Below, in pieces: positions 39,473 through 48,657 of a stretch of 64,000 nucleotides of DNA (positions are counted from its first letter, which is position 1; every line of letters starts with the position of its first letter). This DNA comes from Caulobacter vibrioides OR37 (GTDB lineage: Bacteria > Pseudomonadota > Alphaproteobacteria > Caulobacterales > Caulobacteraceae). The notes beneath the pieces were generated by a model, which saw only the letters and a program-made list of their open reading frames with translations, did not search any database and was not told the origin of the DNA. Made by a program: the position numbers and the translations under genes. Location of the stretch: assembly GCF_000372645.1 (NCBI RefSeq), contig NZ_APMP01000020.1, positions 17,416-81,415 on the forward strand, read 5' to 3'.

Positions 39473-39682
39473 ATGACCAAGCTCGACGCGGAAGCGATCG
39501 AACGGCTGATCGACATCGTCAAGGAAGCGCTGGAGAGCGGACACGCCTCGACGTCCGATCTCGAGGAATGGCTGCTGGCCGCCATCGCCCTGGAAGAGAT
39601 GGCGCTCGAGGAAGAGGCCGACGCGCGCGAGCGGCGGACCTTCGCGAGTTGGATAGCCCCTGGAACAACAACGCTTCACTGA
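39473..39682 (+). CDS. small acidic protein of unknown function
   Basis: 69 residues; AGGGAAAGCGCC precedes the ATG. MTKLDAEAIERLIDIVKEALESG is followed by a Glu-rich helix (LEEWLLAAIALEEMALEEEADARERR). No signal peptide. A longer open frame that contains it starts inside the opposite-strand gene and is not real. Probably a cytoplasmic helical protein. Confidence 0.65.
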   Translation: MTKLDAEAIERLIDIVKEALESGHASTSDLEEWLLAAIALEEMALEEEADARERRTFASWIAPGTTTLH

Positions 39683-39734
39683 TCCCGCCAAGGTTCGCTT
39701 GACTTCCGTAGCGAAAGAAAACGAACCTCGCCGC

Positions 39735-40523
39735 ATGACCGCTTACACCGACCTGATCGCCGCCGTTTCCCAGACCGAAACGGGCTTCTCCGCCTTCGTC
39801 ACCGACGACTGGAAGCAGGGCCGCACCACCTATGGCGGGCTGTCGGCCGCCCTGTGCGTCGAGGCCGCGCTGAAGACCTTTCCGGACGCGCCGCCGTTGC
39901 GTTCGGCCCAGTTCGCCTTCGTCGGTCCAGCGGCGGGCGAGCTGGCAATCTCGGTCAAGCCGCTGCGCCAGGGCAAGTCGACCCTGTTCGTGGCCGTCGA
40001 CCTGCTGGGCGAGCAGGGCGTGGCCACCCATGGCGTGCTGACCTTCGGCGCGGCCCGCGCGTCGGTACTGTCCTATGGAGAGGTCCCCGCGCCGGCCGTC
40101 GCCGCGCCGGAGGATTGCGAGCTGTTCTTCCCCGAGAACCGCCAGGGCGCGCCGCACTTCTCGGCCCAGTTCGAGGTGCGCAAGGCCGGCGGGACGCGAC
40201 CGCTGGGCGGCGGCGAGCCGGAATATCTGCTGTGGATCCGCCACCGCGACGCCGCGGCCAACTCGTTGTCGGCTCTGGTCGCCCTGGCCGACATGCCCCC
40301 GCCCCCGGCCATGGCGCTGTTCCCCCAGCCAGCCCCGATCTCGACCATGACCTGGGCGCTGGACATCACCGGCCTGCCCGGGCCGGACGACGACGGCTGG
40401 CGCCTGCTGCGCAGCACGGCCGAGACCATCGGCGAGGGCTATTCCACTCAAGTCATGCACCTGTGGGACCGCCAGGGCCGCCCCCTGGTCCTGGCCCGGC
40501 AGAACGTGGCCGTGTTCGCCTAA
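39735..40523 (+). CDS. acyl-CoA thioesterase family protein (TesB-like double hot-dog)
   Basis: 262 residues from the ATG at 39735; an upstream TTG is in frame but without support. The N-terminal hot-dog has WKQGRTTYGGLSAALCVEAAL and the C-terminal half IGEGYSTQVMHLWDRQGRPLVLARQNVAVF, typical of the acyl-CoA thioesterase II-like family. Hydrolyses acyl-CoA or related thioesters; chain length unknown. It stands 92 bases before the amidase gene. Confidence 0.85.
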   Translation: MTAYTDLIAAVSQTETGFSAFVTDDWKQGRTTYGGLSAALCVEAALKTFPDAPPLRSAQFAFVGPAAGELAISVKPLRQGKSTLFVAVDLLGEQGVATHGVLTFGAARASVLSYGEVPAPAVAAPEDCELFFPENRQGAPHFSAQFEVRKAGGTRPLGGGEPEYLLWIRHRDAAANSLSALVALADMPPPPAMALFPQPAPISTMTWALDITGLPGPDDDGWRLLRSTAETIGEGYSTQVMHLWDRQGRPLVLARQNVAVFA

Positions 40524-40615
40524 GACCTCGCTTGGCGAACGGGCAGTTTTAGCCTCATGCTCCCCTCCTTTTCGGCCGCGAGCGGAGTCGCGGTCGCGTC
40601 CGGGGGAAACGCCTG

Positions 40616-42136
40616 ATGACCAAGTTCGCCAGTCTCAAGTCGGTGCGCCTGGCCGGCGCGGCCGCCATCGCCCTGCTGGCCGGGGCCGCCCAAGCCCAGA
40701 ACAGCCCGCCCGGCGCGGAGATGGCGACGGAGGCCTATCTGCGCGCGATCCAGGAAAAGAACCCGGTCCTCCACGCCGTGATCGCGGTCAATCCGCACGC
40801 CAAGGCCGACGCCCGCGCCCTGGACGCCGAGCGCAAGGCCGGCAAGATCCGCTCGCCCCTGCACGGCGCGCCGATCCTGCTCAAGGACAATATCGAGAGC
40901 AATGACGGCACGGCCACCACCGCCGGCTCCCTGGCCCTGAAGGACAACGTCCCCGGCCGCGACGCCCCGCTGGTCAAGCGCCTGACCGACGCGGGCCTGG
41001 TCATCCTGGGCAAGACCAATCTGTCGGAGTGGGCCAATATCCGCTCCAATCACTCGATCAGCGGCTGGAGCGCCGTGGGCGGCACGGTCCGCAATCCTTA
41101 CGTCCTGGATCGCAGCGCCTGCGGCTCGTCCAGCGGCTCAGGCGCGGCTGTGGCCGCCGGCCTGGCGCACCTGGCCATCGGCACCGAGACCGACGGCTCG
41201 ATCACCTGCCCCGCCGCGATCAACGGTCTGGTGGGCCTGAAGCCCACCGTGGGCCTGGTCTCGCGCACCCACATCGTGCCGATCAGCCACAGCCAGGACA
41301 CCGCCGGCCCGATGACCACGACGGTCGAGGACGCCGCCAAGGTGCTGACCATCATCGCCGGCTCCGACCCCGCCGACCCGGCCACCAACGACGCCGACGC
41401 CCACAAGACCGACTACGCCAAGGGCTTGTCGAAAGACGCCCTGAAGGGCGTCAAGCTGGCCGTGGCGCGCTTCTACACCGGCTATTCCCCAAAGACCGAC
41501 GCGGTGTTCGAAAACGCCCTCAAGGACCTGCGGGCCCAAGGCGCGATCCTGGTGGACGTCAAGGACTTCGACGAGGCCCCGATCGGCAAGGCCGAGGGCC
41601 TGGTCCTGAACACCGAGTTGAAGGCCGATATGGCCGCCTATCTGGCCTCGACCGATCCGACCAAGGTCAAGACCCGCACCCTGGCCGACCTCATCGCCTT
41701 CAACGCCGCCGAGCCGAAGGAGATGGTCTGGTTCGGTCAGGAGACCTTCGAAAAGGCCGAAAAGACCAAGGGCCTTTCGGATCCCGACTACCTGAAGGCG
41801 CTCGCCGACTCCAAACGCCTGGCGGGGCCCGAGGGCATCGACCGAATTCTCAAGGAAACCGGCGCGGCCGCCATCATAGCGCCGACCACGGGGCCGGCCT
41901 GGACCATCGATCCGCTGAACGGCGACAACTATGGCGGTTCATCCACCACCCTGCCCGCCGTGGCCGGCTATCCGCATCTGACCGTGCCGATGGGGGATGT
42001 CACCGGCCTGCCGGTCGGCCTCTCGTTCATCGGCCCGGCCTGGAGCGAGAAGCTGCTGCTGAACCTCGGCTACGCCTATGAGCAGGCCACCCACCACCGC
42101 AAGCCGCCGGCCTTCCGCCCCACGGTGGCGCCGTAA
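40616..42136 (+). CDS. secreted amidase (amidase signature family)
   Basis: 506 residues with signal peptide [28 protein letters not shown] and GGGGAAAC-like ribosome site. The catalytic Ser-cis-Ser-Lys triad is visible: Lys in LLKDNIE, Ser in [13 protein letters not shown], and the second Ser in [10 protein letters not shown]. Members hydrolyse a range of amides, including peptide amides; a periplasmic member is not the GatA subunit. Substrate unknown. Confidence 0.92.
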   Translation: MTKFASLKSVRLAGAAAIALLAGAAQAQNSPPGAEMATEAYLRAIQEKNPVLHAVIAVNPHAKADARALDAERKAGKIRSPLHGAPILLKDNIESNDGTATTAGSLALKDNVPGRDAPLVKRLTDAGLVILGKTNLSEWANIRSNHSISGWSAVGGTVRNPYVLDRSACGSSSGSGAAVAAGLAHLAIGTETDGSITCPAAINGLVGLKPTVGLVSRTHIVPISHSQDTAGPMTTTVEDAAKVLTIIAGSDPADPATNDADAHKTDYAKGLSKDALKGVKLAVARFYTGYSPKTDAVFENALKDLRAQGAILVDVKDFDEAPIGKAEGLVLNTELKADMAAYLASTDPTKVKTRTLADLIAFNAAEPKEMVWFGQETFEKAEKTKGLSDPDYLKALADSKRLAGPEGIDRILKETGAAAIIAPTTGPAWTIDPLNGDNYGGSSTTLPAVAGYPHLTVPMGDVTGLPVGLSFIGPAWSEKLLLNLGYAYEQATHHRKPPAFRPTVAP

Positions 42137-42146
42137 GCGCCGGGGC

Positions 42147-42302
42147 TCAGGGGACCTTGGGCCGGATCACGTCGATCGGCGGCGGAGGCGGCGTGACGCG
42201 GCTAGGGCTGGGCGCCGCCGGCCCAGGCGGGCCATAGCGGTACGGCGCGCAGGCCGCCAGGGCCGCGACGGTCAGCGCCGCCAGCAGAATAGGCCTCAGC
42301 AT
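42147..42302 (-). CDS. small proline-rich lipoprotein
   Basis: 51 residues from the ATG at 42302. MLRPILLAALTVAALAAC is a lipoprotein signal with lipobox LAAC; the mature part is APYRYGPPGPAAPSPSRV and more Pro. It overlaps the end of the preceding gene by seven bases and is the last gene of the four-gene envelope operon. Function unknown. Confidence 0.7.
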   Translation of the reverse strand: MLRPILLAALTVAALAACAPYRYGPPGPAAPSPSRVTPPPPPIDVIRPKVP

Positions 42303-42805
42303 CGTTCGCCGCCGAACAGGCCCAAGCCCGCGCGGAAGCAACGGTTTTCGCGGCGCGGGTCCCACACCTCGGTGCGGCCATCGACGCGGGTGAAGCGATA
42401 GCGCGCGCCATGATCGTCACGGCCGCTCATCGTCACCTGGCCAGGCCGATCCGAGGTGACCGCATAGGCTTCGCGGCCCAGGCCATCGACCGAGCAGGAC
42501 GACACCAGGCCCGGCCGGCTGAGATCGCCCGACAGGCCCGCGGCCGAGCCGGTCTGGGCGTTGTAGGCCGCCACGTCCGTGCCGCCGCCGCGCGCGCCGC
42601 CCACGAACACCTGAGTGCCGGTCGCGCTGTCATAGGTCATGATGTCGGGCGCCTGACCGGTCAGGGGCGCGCCGCAGACGTCGCGACCGCCGCCGTGGCG
42701 GAGCGGCGGGGGACCGCCCGGACCGCGCTGGGCGGAGGCCTGGCCGGCCGCCAGGGTCGAGGCGACGAGGACGGCGGCGGCGAGGCCGCGAACGAACTGG
42801 CTCAT
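42296..42805 (-). CDS. secreted protein of unknown function
   Basis: 169 residues with signal peptide MSQFVRGLAAAVLVASTLAAGQASAQ. Mature part has Cys residues in DVCGAPL, SSCSVDG, NRCFRAG and a terminal GERC, so two disulfides are possible. Start overlaps the beta-helix gene stop as ATGA, so it is co-translated with it. No family recognised. Confidence 0.75.
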   Translation of the reverse strand: MSQFVRGLAAAVLVASTLAAGQASAQRGPGGPPPLRHGGGRDVCGAPLTGQAPDIMTYDSATGTQVFVGGARGGGTDVAAYNAQTGSAAGLSGDLSRPGLVSSCSVDGLGREAYAVTSDRPGQVTMSGRDDHGARYRFTRVDGRTEVWDPRRENRCFRAGLGLFGGERC

Positions 42806-44268
42806 CTTGGGGCTCCCGGAGGCGGAGGCGGCGCGCCGGCGAGGGCGGCCGGCGGCGCGAGGGCCGCCGAGGCGGCCAAGGGCGCGGGGCCGACCGGACC
42901 AGCCGGCCAGTAGGCGTCATAGTCCAGGCGGGCGCGGTCGCGCGGCGTGCGGTACAGCTCTGGCGCCTCGAACCACGGACGGCAGGTCAGCTCGCCGTCG
43001 AAGAAGCCGCTGACCAGGGCCTTGCAGCCCTCGGGGCGGGCGTAGATGCGGTTGTCGACCGCCCGGATCTGGCCGCCGGCGTCGGCATAGATGCCCGAGC
43101 GCATGACGCCGACGATCTTGTTATTGCCAGCATAGGCGATGCCCGAGGCGACATAGAGACCCACGTCCACGGCCTCCAGCTCACCGTCATTGATGCGTAG
43201 GTTGGCGTTCTCGACCGTGACGGCCCAGTCGCTGTCGCGCACCACGGGGCGGATCAGCACCGTCTCGTCGCCGCCGCCGATATAGATCCCGCGCGAGAAG
43301 CCGTCGACATAGAGGCCGTCCAGGCTGACCAGCTGCTGGCGGTTCATGCCGCTGATCACGAAGCCGGCCGAGTTGCGGGTGCGCGACGAGCCGGTCCAGT
43401 CGCCCAGGCGGACGATGCGGATGTCCTTCAGCCGGCTGTCGTTCGACGTCTCGAAGGCGCCGCCAATGGCGGTGGCGGCGATCTCGACGTCCGAAGCCAT
43501 GATCGTGCCGGTAGCCTTGACCACCGCCGAGCGGGTGCGGCCGATGAAGACCGCGCTGGCCAGCTCGATGCGGCTGTCACCGACGTCGAAGGCCGAGGCG
43601 TCGCCGTCGTAGCGAACCGTGACGTTCTGCAAGGCGATCTCGGTGGCGCGGCCGACGATGCACGAGGCGGATCCAGCGCGGCCAGCCTCGATGCCCAGGC
43701 CCTGCAGCACCACGTACTGCACGCCCGAGGCAATGCGAATGCAGGGCTGATCGGGCGGCGCGATCAGGATCGGCCGATTACGGCTGGGCGAATAGTTGCG
43801 CGCGACGATCGTCACCGCCTTGGTGATGTTCAGCGACTCGACACAGGCCCCGCCGTTGGTCGAAGTCAGGGTCAGGGTGTCGCCGTCGTAAAGCCGGGCG
43901 ATCGTGGCCGAGACCTGGCCCGGATAGGCGTAGTCGCAATTGATCTCGCGCGAGACATAGCCGCCGTAGCCATAGCCGCCGCCATACCCCTGGTCGCTGT
44001 AACCGTAGCCATAGCCGTAGTTGTAGCCATAACGGCCCACCACGCAGCGGCCGCGCACGCGGTAGTAGCCCCGCGCGCAGGGACGACGCTTGGCGTAGTT
44101 GACCTTGCATCCCTGCGAGAGATTGGGCTGGAGCAGAAGACCAAAGCACGGGCGGATCTGCTGGTCGACCTTGGCGTCGGGCGAGGCGGCGGCGCTGTCG
44201 GGCGCGGCCGACGCCAGGCCCAGGATCAGGACGGCCCAAAGCGCCAGGAAGCTGCCGAGGCGGCGCAT
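42802..44268 (-). CDS. secreted right-handed beta-helix protein with Gly/Tyr-rich segment
   Basis: 488 residues. Signal peptide MRRLGSFLALWAVLILGLASA; Cys-containing region QIRPCFGLLLQPNLSQGCKVNYAKRRPCARGYYRVRGRCV; Gly/Tyr-rich stretch about residues 80-105 (GYNYGYGYGYSDQGYGGG); then repeating beta-strand turns to about residue 430 typical of pectate-lyase-like parallel beta-helices; a Pro/Ala tail. It overlaps the Sel1 gene by one base and the next gene by ATGA. It may be structural rather than enzymatic: no lyase active-site pattern was noticed. Confidence 0.8.
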   Translation of the reverse strand: MRRLGSFLALWAVLILGLASAAPDSAAASPDAKVDQQIRPCFGLLLQPNLSQGCKVNYAKRRPCARGYYRVRGRCVVGRYGYNYGYGYGYSDQGYGGGYGYGGYVSREINCDYAYPGQVSATIARLYDGDTLTLTSTNGGACVESLNITKAVTIVARNYSPSRNRPILIAPPDQPCIRIASGVQYVVLQGLGIEAGRAGSASCIVGRATEIALQNVTVRYDGDASAFDVGDSRIELASAVFIGRTRSAVVKATGTIMASDVEIAATAIGGAFETSNDSRLKDIRIVRLGDWTGSSRTRNSAGFVISGMNRQQLVSLDGLYVDGFSRGIYIGGGDETVLIRPVVRDSDWAVTVENANLRINDGELEAVDVGLYVASGIAYAGNNKIVGVMRSGIYADAGGQIRAVDNRIYARPEGCKALVSGFFDGELTCRPWFEAPELYRTPRDRARLDYDAYWPAGPVGPAPLAASAALAPPAALAGAPPPPPGAPR

Positions 44269-45884
44269 CAGTAGTTCCCTTCGTTATAGGGGCGGCCCCC
44301 GCCGCGATCTTGGCCCGGCGCCGGTCCGGCCAGGCCGCCGTCCCGACGGTAATCGTCCGGCCGTGAGGGTCCGCGGTCGTAGTCGCCGTTGAGATACGGA
44401 CGCGGCGGCAAGCGCTCGCCCGGCGCGCGGACGGGACGAGAGATCTGGGCCAGCAGCTGTTGCAGGCGCCCGACCGACGGCTTGAAGCCGGCCAGGGCGC
44501 CGTCGATCTGGTAGACCACCGCCTTGGCGCGATCCTGGTCGGCCACGCCTTGCAGGCCCAGCGAGAAGTAGGTCGACATGGCGTACTTGGCCTCGGCCGA
44601 GCCCTGCTTTTCGGCCTCCTCGAACCAGTGATAGGCGCGGGCGTAGTCGCGGGGGACGCCGACGCCCTCGGCGTACATCACGGCCAGCACCAGCTGGGCC
44701 TTGGACGAGCCATTGACCGCCGCGTACTGGATCGCCCGCACCTTCTCGATCGGCGACAGGCGGCCGGTGTTGGGGCGACCGATCATGCCCTCGAAGGTCT
44801 GGGCGTCGTTGACCGTCAGCAGCCGCTCGTCCGCCACGGGCTTGGGGATGACGCGCAGATAGGCCAGGGCCTCGCCGATGTGGATGAACGGCAGCTCGTT
44901 CAGCCGGGCGAGAGCCGTATCGCGCGCCTCGCCCGAGAGGTCCGACTCGTCGGAATGCGGCACGCCCGACTCCGGCGAGTCCGGCGGATAGAACTCGTAG
45001 GGCGGAATCCAGCGCTTGGCCTTGCTCTCGACGAACGAGCCATAGGAGGCCCGGGCCGGCGAGGAGCGCTCGAAATCCTTCAGCATGACGTAGGCCGAAA
45101 CGTCGCCGGTCTGCACCGCCAGATAGTTATAGAGATAGGCGTCGACGTCGTTGCGCTTGAACAGGTCCAACGCCGCCGGCGCGCCCCGCTGGCTGGGCTT
45201 GCCGTAGGCCTCGATCGCCTGGAGGTTGTCGGAGGGCTCGCCGAACGGTCCGAAATTGCCGTCGTGGATCCGCGCCAGGGTGCGGAAGCCGTCGGCCCCC
45301 TGGGTCGACAGGATGTAGATCACTCGGCCGCGGACCTTCTCCTGTTCCTCGGTCGACATGCGCGACAGCAGGCGGTCCAGGGCGAAATAGGCGGTGCGTC
45401 GCTCGAACGCGCGGCAGTCGTCGAAGCGCGAGAGAGCCTTCGACTCGGCGCCCCGGCGCTCGTAGGCCGAGATCGGCGTGTAGCCGTTCGCGTTGGCCAG
45501 GGCCGCGGCGTACCAAACGGCCGACTCGACCGGATCCTCGATATTCTTGTCGGCCGCGCGCTGGCCTTCATAGCGCCGGGCCAGCTCCAGCTGAGCGAAG
45601 AAGTCCCCCCGGAACCCGCCCTGGCGCAGGGCGCGAATCTCTTGCTGCTGCTGGTTGAATTGACCCGACGCGCCCTGGGCCGCCTGCGGTCGGGGACAGG
45701 CGCTGGCGCGCTTGTGGAACCAGAAACTCGGGCCGGTGTCGCAACCGACGAGGGGAATTACGACCGCGGCGACAACCGCGCCCACGGGCGCGCGGCGCAA
45801 CAGCGCCGCGCGGTTCGCATAGACTGCCCCAGCCGCGTCGCGGAGCCTAAGAAGGCGCGCGATCGCGTCGCCGGCCTCGCGCAT
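44268..45884 (-). CDS. membrane-anchored Sel1-repeat protein
   Basis: 538 residues from the ATG at 45884 with a strong AAGGGGG site. An N-terminal cytoplasmic stretch of about 33 residues, one hydrophobic segment (VGAVVAAVVIPLVGC), then a periplasmic alpha-helical solenoid. Clear Sel1 units occur at KAQLVLAVMYAEGVGVPRDYARAYHWFEEAEKQG and AEAKYAMSTYFSLG; the start FFAQLELARRYEG is another. The C-terminus is Arg/Pro/Gly-rich and disordered. It heads an operon with beta-helix, secreted and lipoprotein genes, suggesting an envelope assembly. Confidence 0.82.
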   Translation of the reverse strand: MREAGDAIARLLRLRDAAGAVYANRAALLRRAPVGAVVAAVVIPLVGCDTGPSFWFHKRASACPRPQAAQGASGQFNQQQQEIRALRQGGFRGDFFAQLELARRYEGQRAADKNIEDPVESAVWYAAALANANGYTPISAYERRGAESKALSRFDDCRAFERRTAYFALDRLLSRMSTEEQEKVRGRVIYILSTQGADGFRTLARIHDGNFGPFGEPSDNLQAIEAYGKPSQRGAPAALDLFKRNDVDAYLYNYLAVQTGDVSAYVMLKDFERSSPARASYGSFVESKAKRWIPPYEFYPPDSPESGVPHSDESDLSGEARDTALARLNELPFIHIGEALAYLRVIPKPVADERLLTVNDAQTFEGMIGRPNTGRLSPIEKVRAIQYAAVNGSSKAQLVLAVMYAEGVGVPRDYARAYHWFEEAEKQGSAEAKYAMSTYFSLGLQGVADQDRAKAVVYQIDGALAGFKPSVGRLQQLLAQISRPVRAPGERLPPRPYLNGDYDRGPSRPDDYRRDGGLAGPAPGQDRGGGRPYNEGNY

Positions 45885-46157
45885 GAATCCCCCTTCAGTC
45901 GCCAGCCGTTAACCATAAAACAACGATCTCTCATGTGCCCCGGATCGGACACTGTCAAGGTCGCCGCCTCCATCGACCGGTGAAGACTTCACGACAAGAA
46001 AAGCGACTCGCCTGTCAGGGGAATTTCAATGACTTTGGCCGCCGTGCGCGCCGCTCCAAAGTCCCACTTATGTTGCGGCCAAGGTCGGGAACCCGACGGA
46101 AGATCTTCTCCACCGTCGGGTCCTGTCACGCCAAAGTTCAAAAAGGATCCGGCGGAA
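45885..46157. other. intergenic region, no gene seen
   Basis: Holds the promoter for the Sel1 operon, probably the AT-rich ttaaccataaaacaacg near 45909, and a hairpin with arms cccgacgg/ccgtcggg between about 46093 and 46124 downstream of the acyl-CoA dehydrogenase gene. No T-run follows the hairpin. Confidence 0.4.
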
Positions 46158-47381
46158 TCAGCGTCCCGTCGGCATATCCTTGAACGGAACGTCCTTATCG
46201 ACGCGCACGTCGCCGGGCAGGCCCAGGACCCGTTCGGCGATGATGTTCTTGAGGATCTCGTCCGTGCCGCCGGCGATGCGCAGGCCCGGCGCCCACATCA
46301 GGCTCTGCTGGAAAGCGCCCTCCGCGGCGGCCGTCTCGGGATCGGACAGGATTCCGTACTGGTCCTCCATCTCGACGGCGTTGTTGGCCATGTCCTGCAT
46401 CTGGTTGGCCGAGATGATCTTGCCAATCGAGCTCTCCGGTCCCGGCGTCTGGCCGCGCGACAAAGCCGTCATGGTGCGGAACCGAGTGAACTTCAGCCCC
46501 TCGGACTGGACGTACCAGTCGGCCAGTTTCTCGCGGAAGGACTGGTCCTTGATCGAGGGGCCGGCCGGGCCGGCCAGCTCGCGGGCCAGCTTCATGACAT
46601 CGCGATAGTTGGGGCCGCTGGAACCGCCGACGGCCAGACGCTCGTTCATCAGCGTGACCAGGGCGACCTGCCACCCCTGCCCGACCTCGCCCAACCGCTG
46701 GCTGTCCTTGACCCGCAGGTCGGTGAAATAGACCTCGTTGAACTCCCGACCGCCCGACATTTGGTGGATCGGCCGGCATTCGACGGCCGGGTCCTTCATG
46801 TCGATCCAGAACATGGTCAGACCCTTGTGCTTGGGCACGTCGGGATCGGTCCGGGTCAGGAGAATGCCGTAGTCGCAGTAGTGGGCGCCGGTGGTCCAGA
46901 CCTTCTGGCCATTGATCACCCACTCGTCGCCATCCTTCACGGCGCGGGTGCGCAGCGCGGCCACGTCCGAGCCGCCGGCGGGTTCGGAGAACAGCTGACA
47001 CCAGATCTCCTCGCCCTTCACGGCGGGGGAGACGAAGCGCTTCTTGGTCTCGTCATTGGCGAAGGCCATGACCGTGGGCACACACATGCCCAGGCCGATG
47101 GTGAAATAGCCGTAGCCGAGCCCGGCCTTGCCCTCTTCCTGGCCGAAGATCACCGACTGGATCGGCGTGCCGCCGCCCCCGCCGATGGCCGCGGGCCAGG
47201 TGATGCAGGCATAGCCGGCGGCGGCCTTGGTCGCCTGCCAGTCCTTGCCCGCCGCCATGTGCTCGGGCGTATTCGGCTTGACGTCGCCCCACTTGGCGCG
47301 GTGCGCGGCGGCGTTCTCGGCGAGCCAGGCGCGAGCCTTCTCACGATAGGCGGCTTCTTCGGGAGAGTCGTTGAAATCCAT
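46158..47381 (-). CDS. acyl-CoA dehydrogenase
   Basis: 407 residues starting MDFNDSPEEAAYREKARAWL; the upstream open-frame extension reads over the neighbouring gene and is wrong. FAD-binding stretches QLFSEPAGGSDVAALRTRA and GQKVWTTGAHYCDYGILLTRTD, and the C-terminal four-helix region MWAPGLRIAGGTDEILKNIIAERVLGLP. Oxidises an acyl-CoA thioester to enoyl-CoA. Fourteen bases separate it from the second dehydrogenase gene, with which it probably forms a heterodimer as in steroid or branched-acid pathways. Confidence 0.92.
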   Translation of the reverse strand: MDFNDSPEEAAYREKARAWLAENAAAHRAKWGDVKPNTPEHMAAGKDWQATKAAAGYACITWPAAIGGGGGTPIQSVIFGQEEGKAGLGYGYFTIGLGMCVPTVMAFANDETKKRFVSPAVKGEEIWCQLFSEPAGGSDVAALRTRAVKDGDEWVINGQKVWTTGAHYCDYGILLTRTDPDVPKHKGLTMFWIDMKDPAVECRPIHQMSGGREFNEVYFTDLRVKDSQRLGEVGQGWQVALVTLMNERLAVGGSSGPNYRDVMKLARELAGPAGPSIKDQSFREKLADWYVQSEGLKFTRFRTMTALSRGQTPGPESSIGKIISANQMQDMANNAVEMEDQYGILSDPETAAAEGAFQQSLMWAPGLRIAGGTDEILKNIIAERVLGLPGDVRVDKDVPFKDMPTGR

Positions 47382-47395
47382 GATGATGTTCTCCC

Positions 47396-48511
47396 TTAGG
47401 CCGCGTTCTTCTGTTCCAGCTGGCTGACCAGCCGTTCCTTCCAGACCCGGGGCGCGCCGGCCACCAGGCTGAGCTGCCGCGAGCGGCGATAGTAGAGGTG
47501 ACAGTCGACGTCCCAGGTGAAGCCCATGCCGCCGTGCACCTGGATGTTCTCCTTGCTGGCGAACCAGAAGGCCTCGGACGCGGCGATGCGGGCGGCCGAG
47601 GCCGCGATCGGCAGCTCGGGCGCGTCGTCGTTCAGGGCCCAGGCGCCATAGTAGGCGTTGGAGCGGGCCACCTCGTTCTTGACGTACATGTCGGCCAGCT
47701 TGTGCTTGATCGCCTGATAGCCGGCGATGACGCGGCCGAAGGCGTAACGGCCCAGCGCGTAGTCCTTGGCCATCTCCAGGCAGCGGTCGGCGCCGCCCAG
47801 CTGTTCGAAGGCCAGCAACACAGCGGCCCGGTCCAGGATCGCCTGGACGATGTCGAACCCCGCCCCGGCCTCGCCGATCCGCTCGGCGGCGGCGCCGTCG
47901 AAGACGATCTTGGCCACGCCCCGGGTGGGATCCAGGCTCTTCAGGGTCTCGCGCTTGACCCCCGCGCCAGTCAGATCGACCAGGAACAGGCCAGGACGCC
48001 CGCCTTCGCTGGCCAGGACCAAGGCCATGCCGGCCACGTCGCCATCGGTGACGGGGATCTTGGTTCCCGTCAGCTTGCCGCCCTCGACCCGGCATTGCAG
48101 CGTGGCCGGCCCGACCACGCCCGGACCTTCCGAGGTCGCCAGGGCGCCGATCAGGTCGCCGGCGGCGATACGCGGCAGAACGGCGGCCTTCTGGGCTTCG
48201 GACCCGAAGGCCAGGATCCCCTCGGCCAGGCAGTAGACGGTGGACGCGAACGGGATCGGCGCGACGGCGCGGCCCAGCTCCTCGGCGATGGCGCACAGCT
48301 CGACGCGCCCCAGGCCCAGGCCGTTATATTGCTCGGGGATGCAGGCCCCCAGCCACCCCTGCTCGGCCACGCCCTTCCACAGCGCCGCGTCATACGAGCG
48401 GCCGGCGTCGTCCAGCACGCCCCGGACGACGCCGACGTCGCAATGGGCGGCGAGGAACTTTCTAGCCTCGTCCTTCAGGAATTTCTGGTCGTCCGAATAG
48501 TCGAAATCCAC
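47396..48511 (-). CDS. acyl-CoA dehydrogenase, partner subunit
   Basis: 371 residues. The start is decided by spacing: AGGGAGG directly abuts the ATG at 48517 but is six bases from GTG at 48511, giving MDFDYSDDQKFLKDEARKFL, the typical family beginning. C-terminal signature RYAFGRVIAGYQAIKHKLADMY and HGGMGFTWDVDCHLYYRRS. Paired acyl-CoA dehydrogenase genes of about 370 and 400 residues usually encode a heteromeric enzyme acting on bulky acyl chains. Upstream lies a palindrome that may bind a fatty-acid regulator. Confidence 0.9.
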   Translation of the reverse strand: MDFDYSDDQKFLKDEARKFLAAHCDVGVVRGVLDDAGRSYDAALWKGVAEQGWLGACIPEQYNGLGLGRVELCAIAEELGRAVAPIPFASTVYCLAEGILAFGSEAQKAAVLPRIAAGDLIGALATSEGPGVVGPATLQCRVEGGKLTGTKIPVTDGDVAGMALVLASEGGRPGLFLVDLTGAGVKRETLKSLDPTRGVAKIVFDGAAAERIGEAGAGFDIVQAILDRAAVLLAFEQLGGADRCLEMAKDYALGRYAFGRVIAGYQAIKHKLADMYVKNEVARSNAYYGAWALNDDAPELPIAASAARIAASEAFWFASKENIQVHGGMGFTWDVDCHLYYRRSRQLSLVAGAPRVWKERLVSQLEQKNAA

Positions 48512-48562
48512 GAGCATCCTCCCTGGGCCACGCTCTTTGGCGCGGCGCTTTCGAAAGCACAC

Positions 48563-48575
48563 TGAACGACGTTCA
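48563..48575. promoter_or_regulatory. palindromic operator upstream of the dehydrogenase pair
   Basis: TGAACGACGTTCA, with six-base perfect arms around one central A, lies 52 bases before the GTG start of the operon and 83 bases before the divergent hypothetical gene. It has the form of a TetR- or FadR-type site. The regulator is not in this window. Confidence 0.5.
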
Positions 48576-48657
48576 CGCGAAGGGAAAGATTGACCCGGCG
48601 TCAAGAATTTCAGGTTCTTATACGCCCTTCACACGCAGTCGGACGTTACCTCGCGGC

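Noticed and set aside
38966..39682. 238-residue protein covering the small acidic gene
   Set aside because: The first part is antisense to the His-rich secreted protein; only the ATG at 39473 has a proper ribosome site.
43920..44045. Tandem repeat in the beta-helix gene
   Set aside because: Low-complexity Gly/Tyr codons in frame; a protein feature rather than a DNA repeat element.
46158..48296. 712-residue acyl-CoA dehydrogenase extension
   Set aside because: The N-terminal part is the second dehydrogenase gene read out of frame; ATG at 47381 has the family start and a ribosome site.
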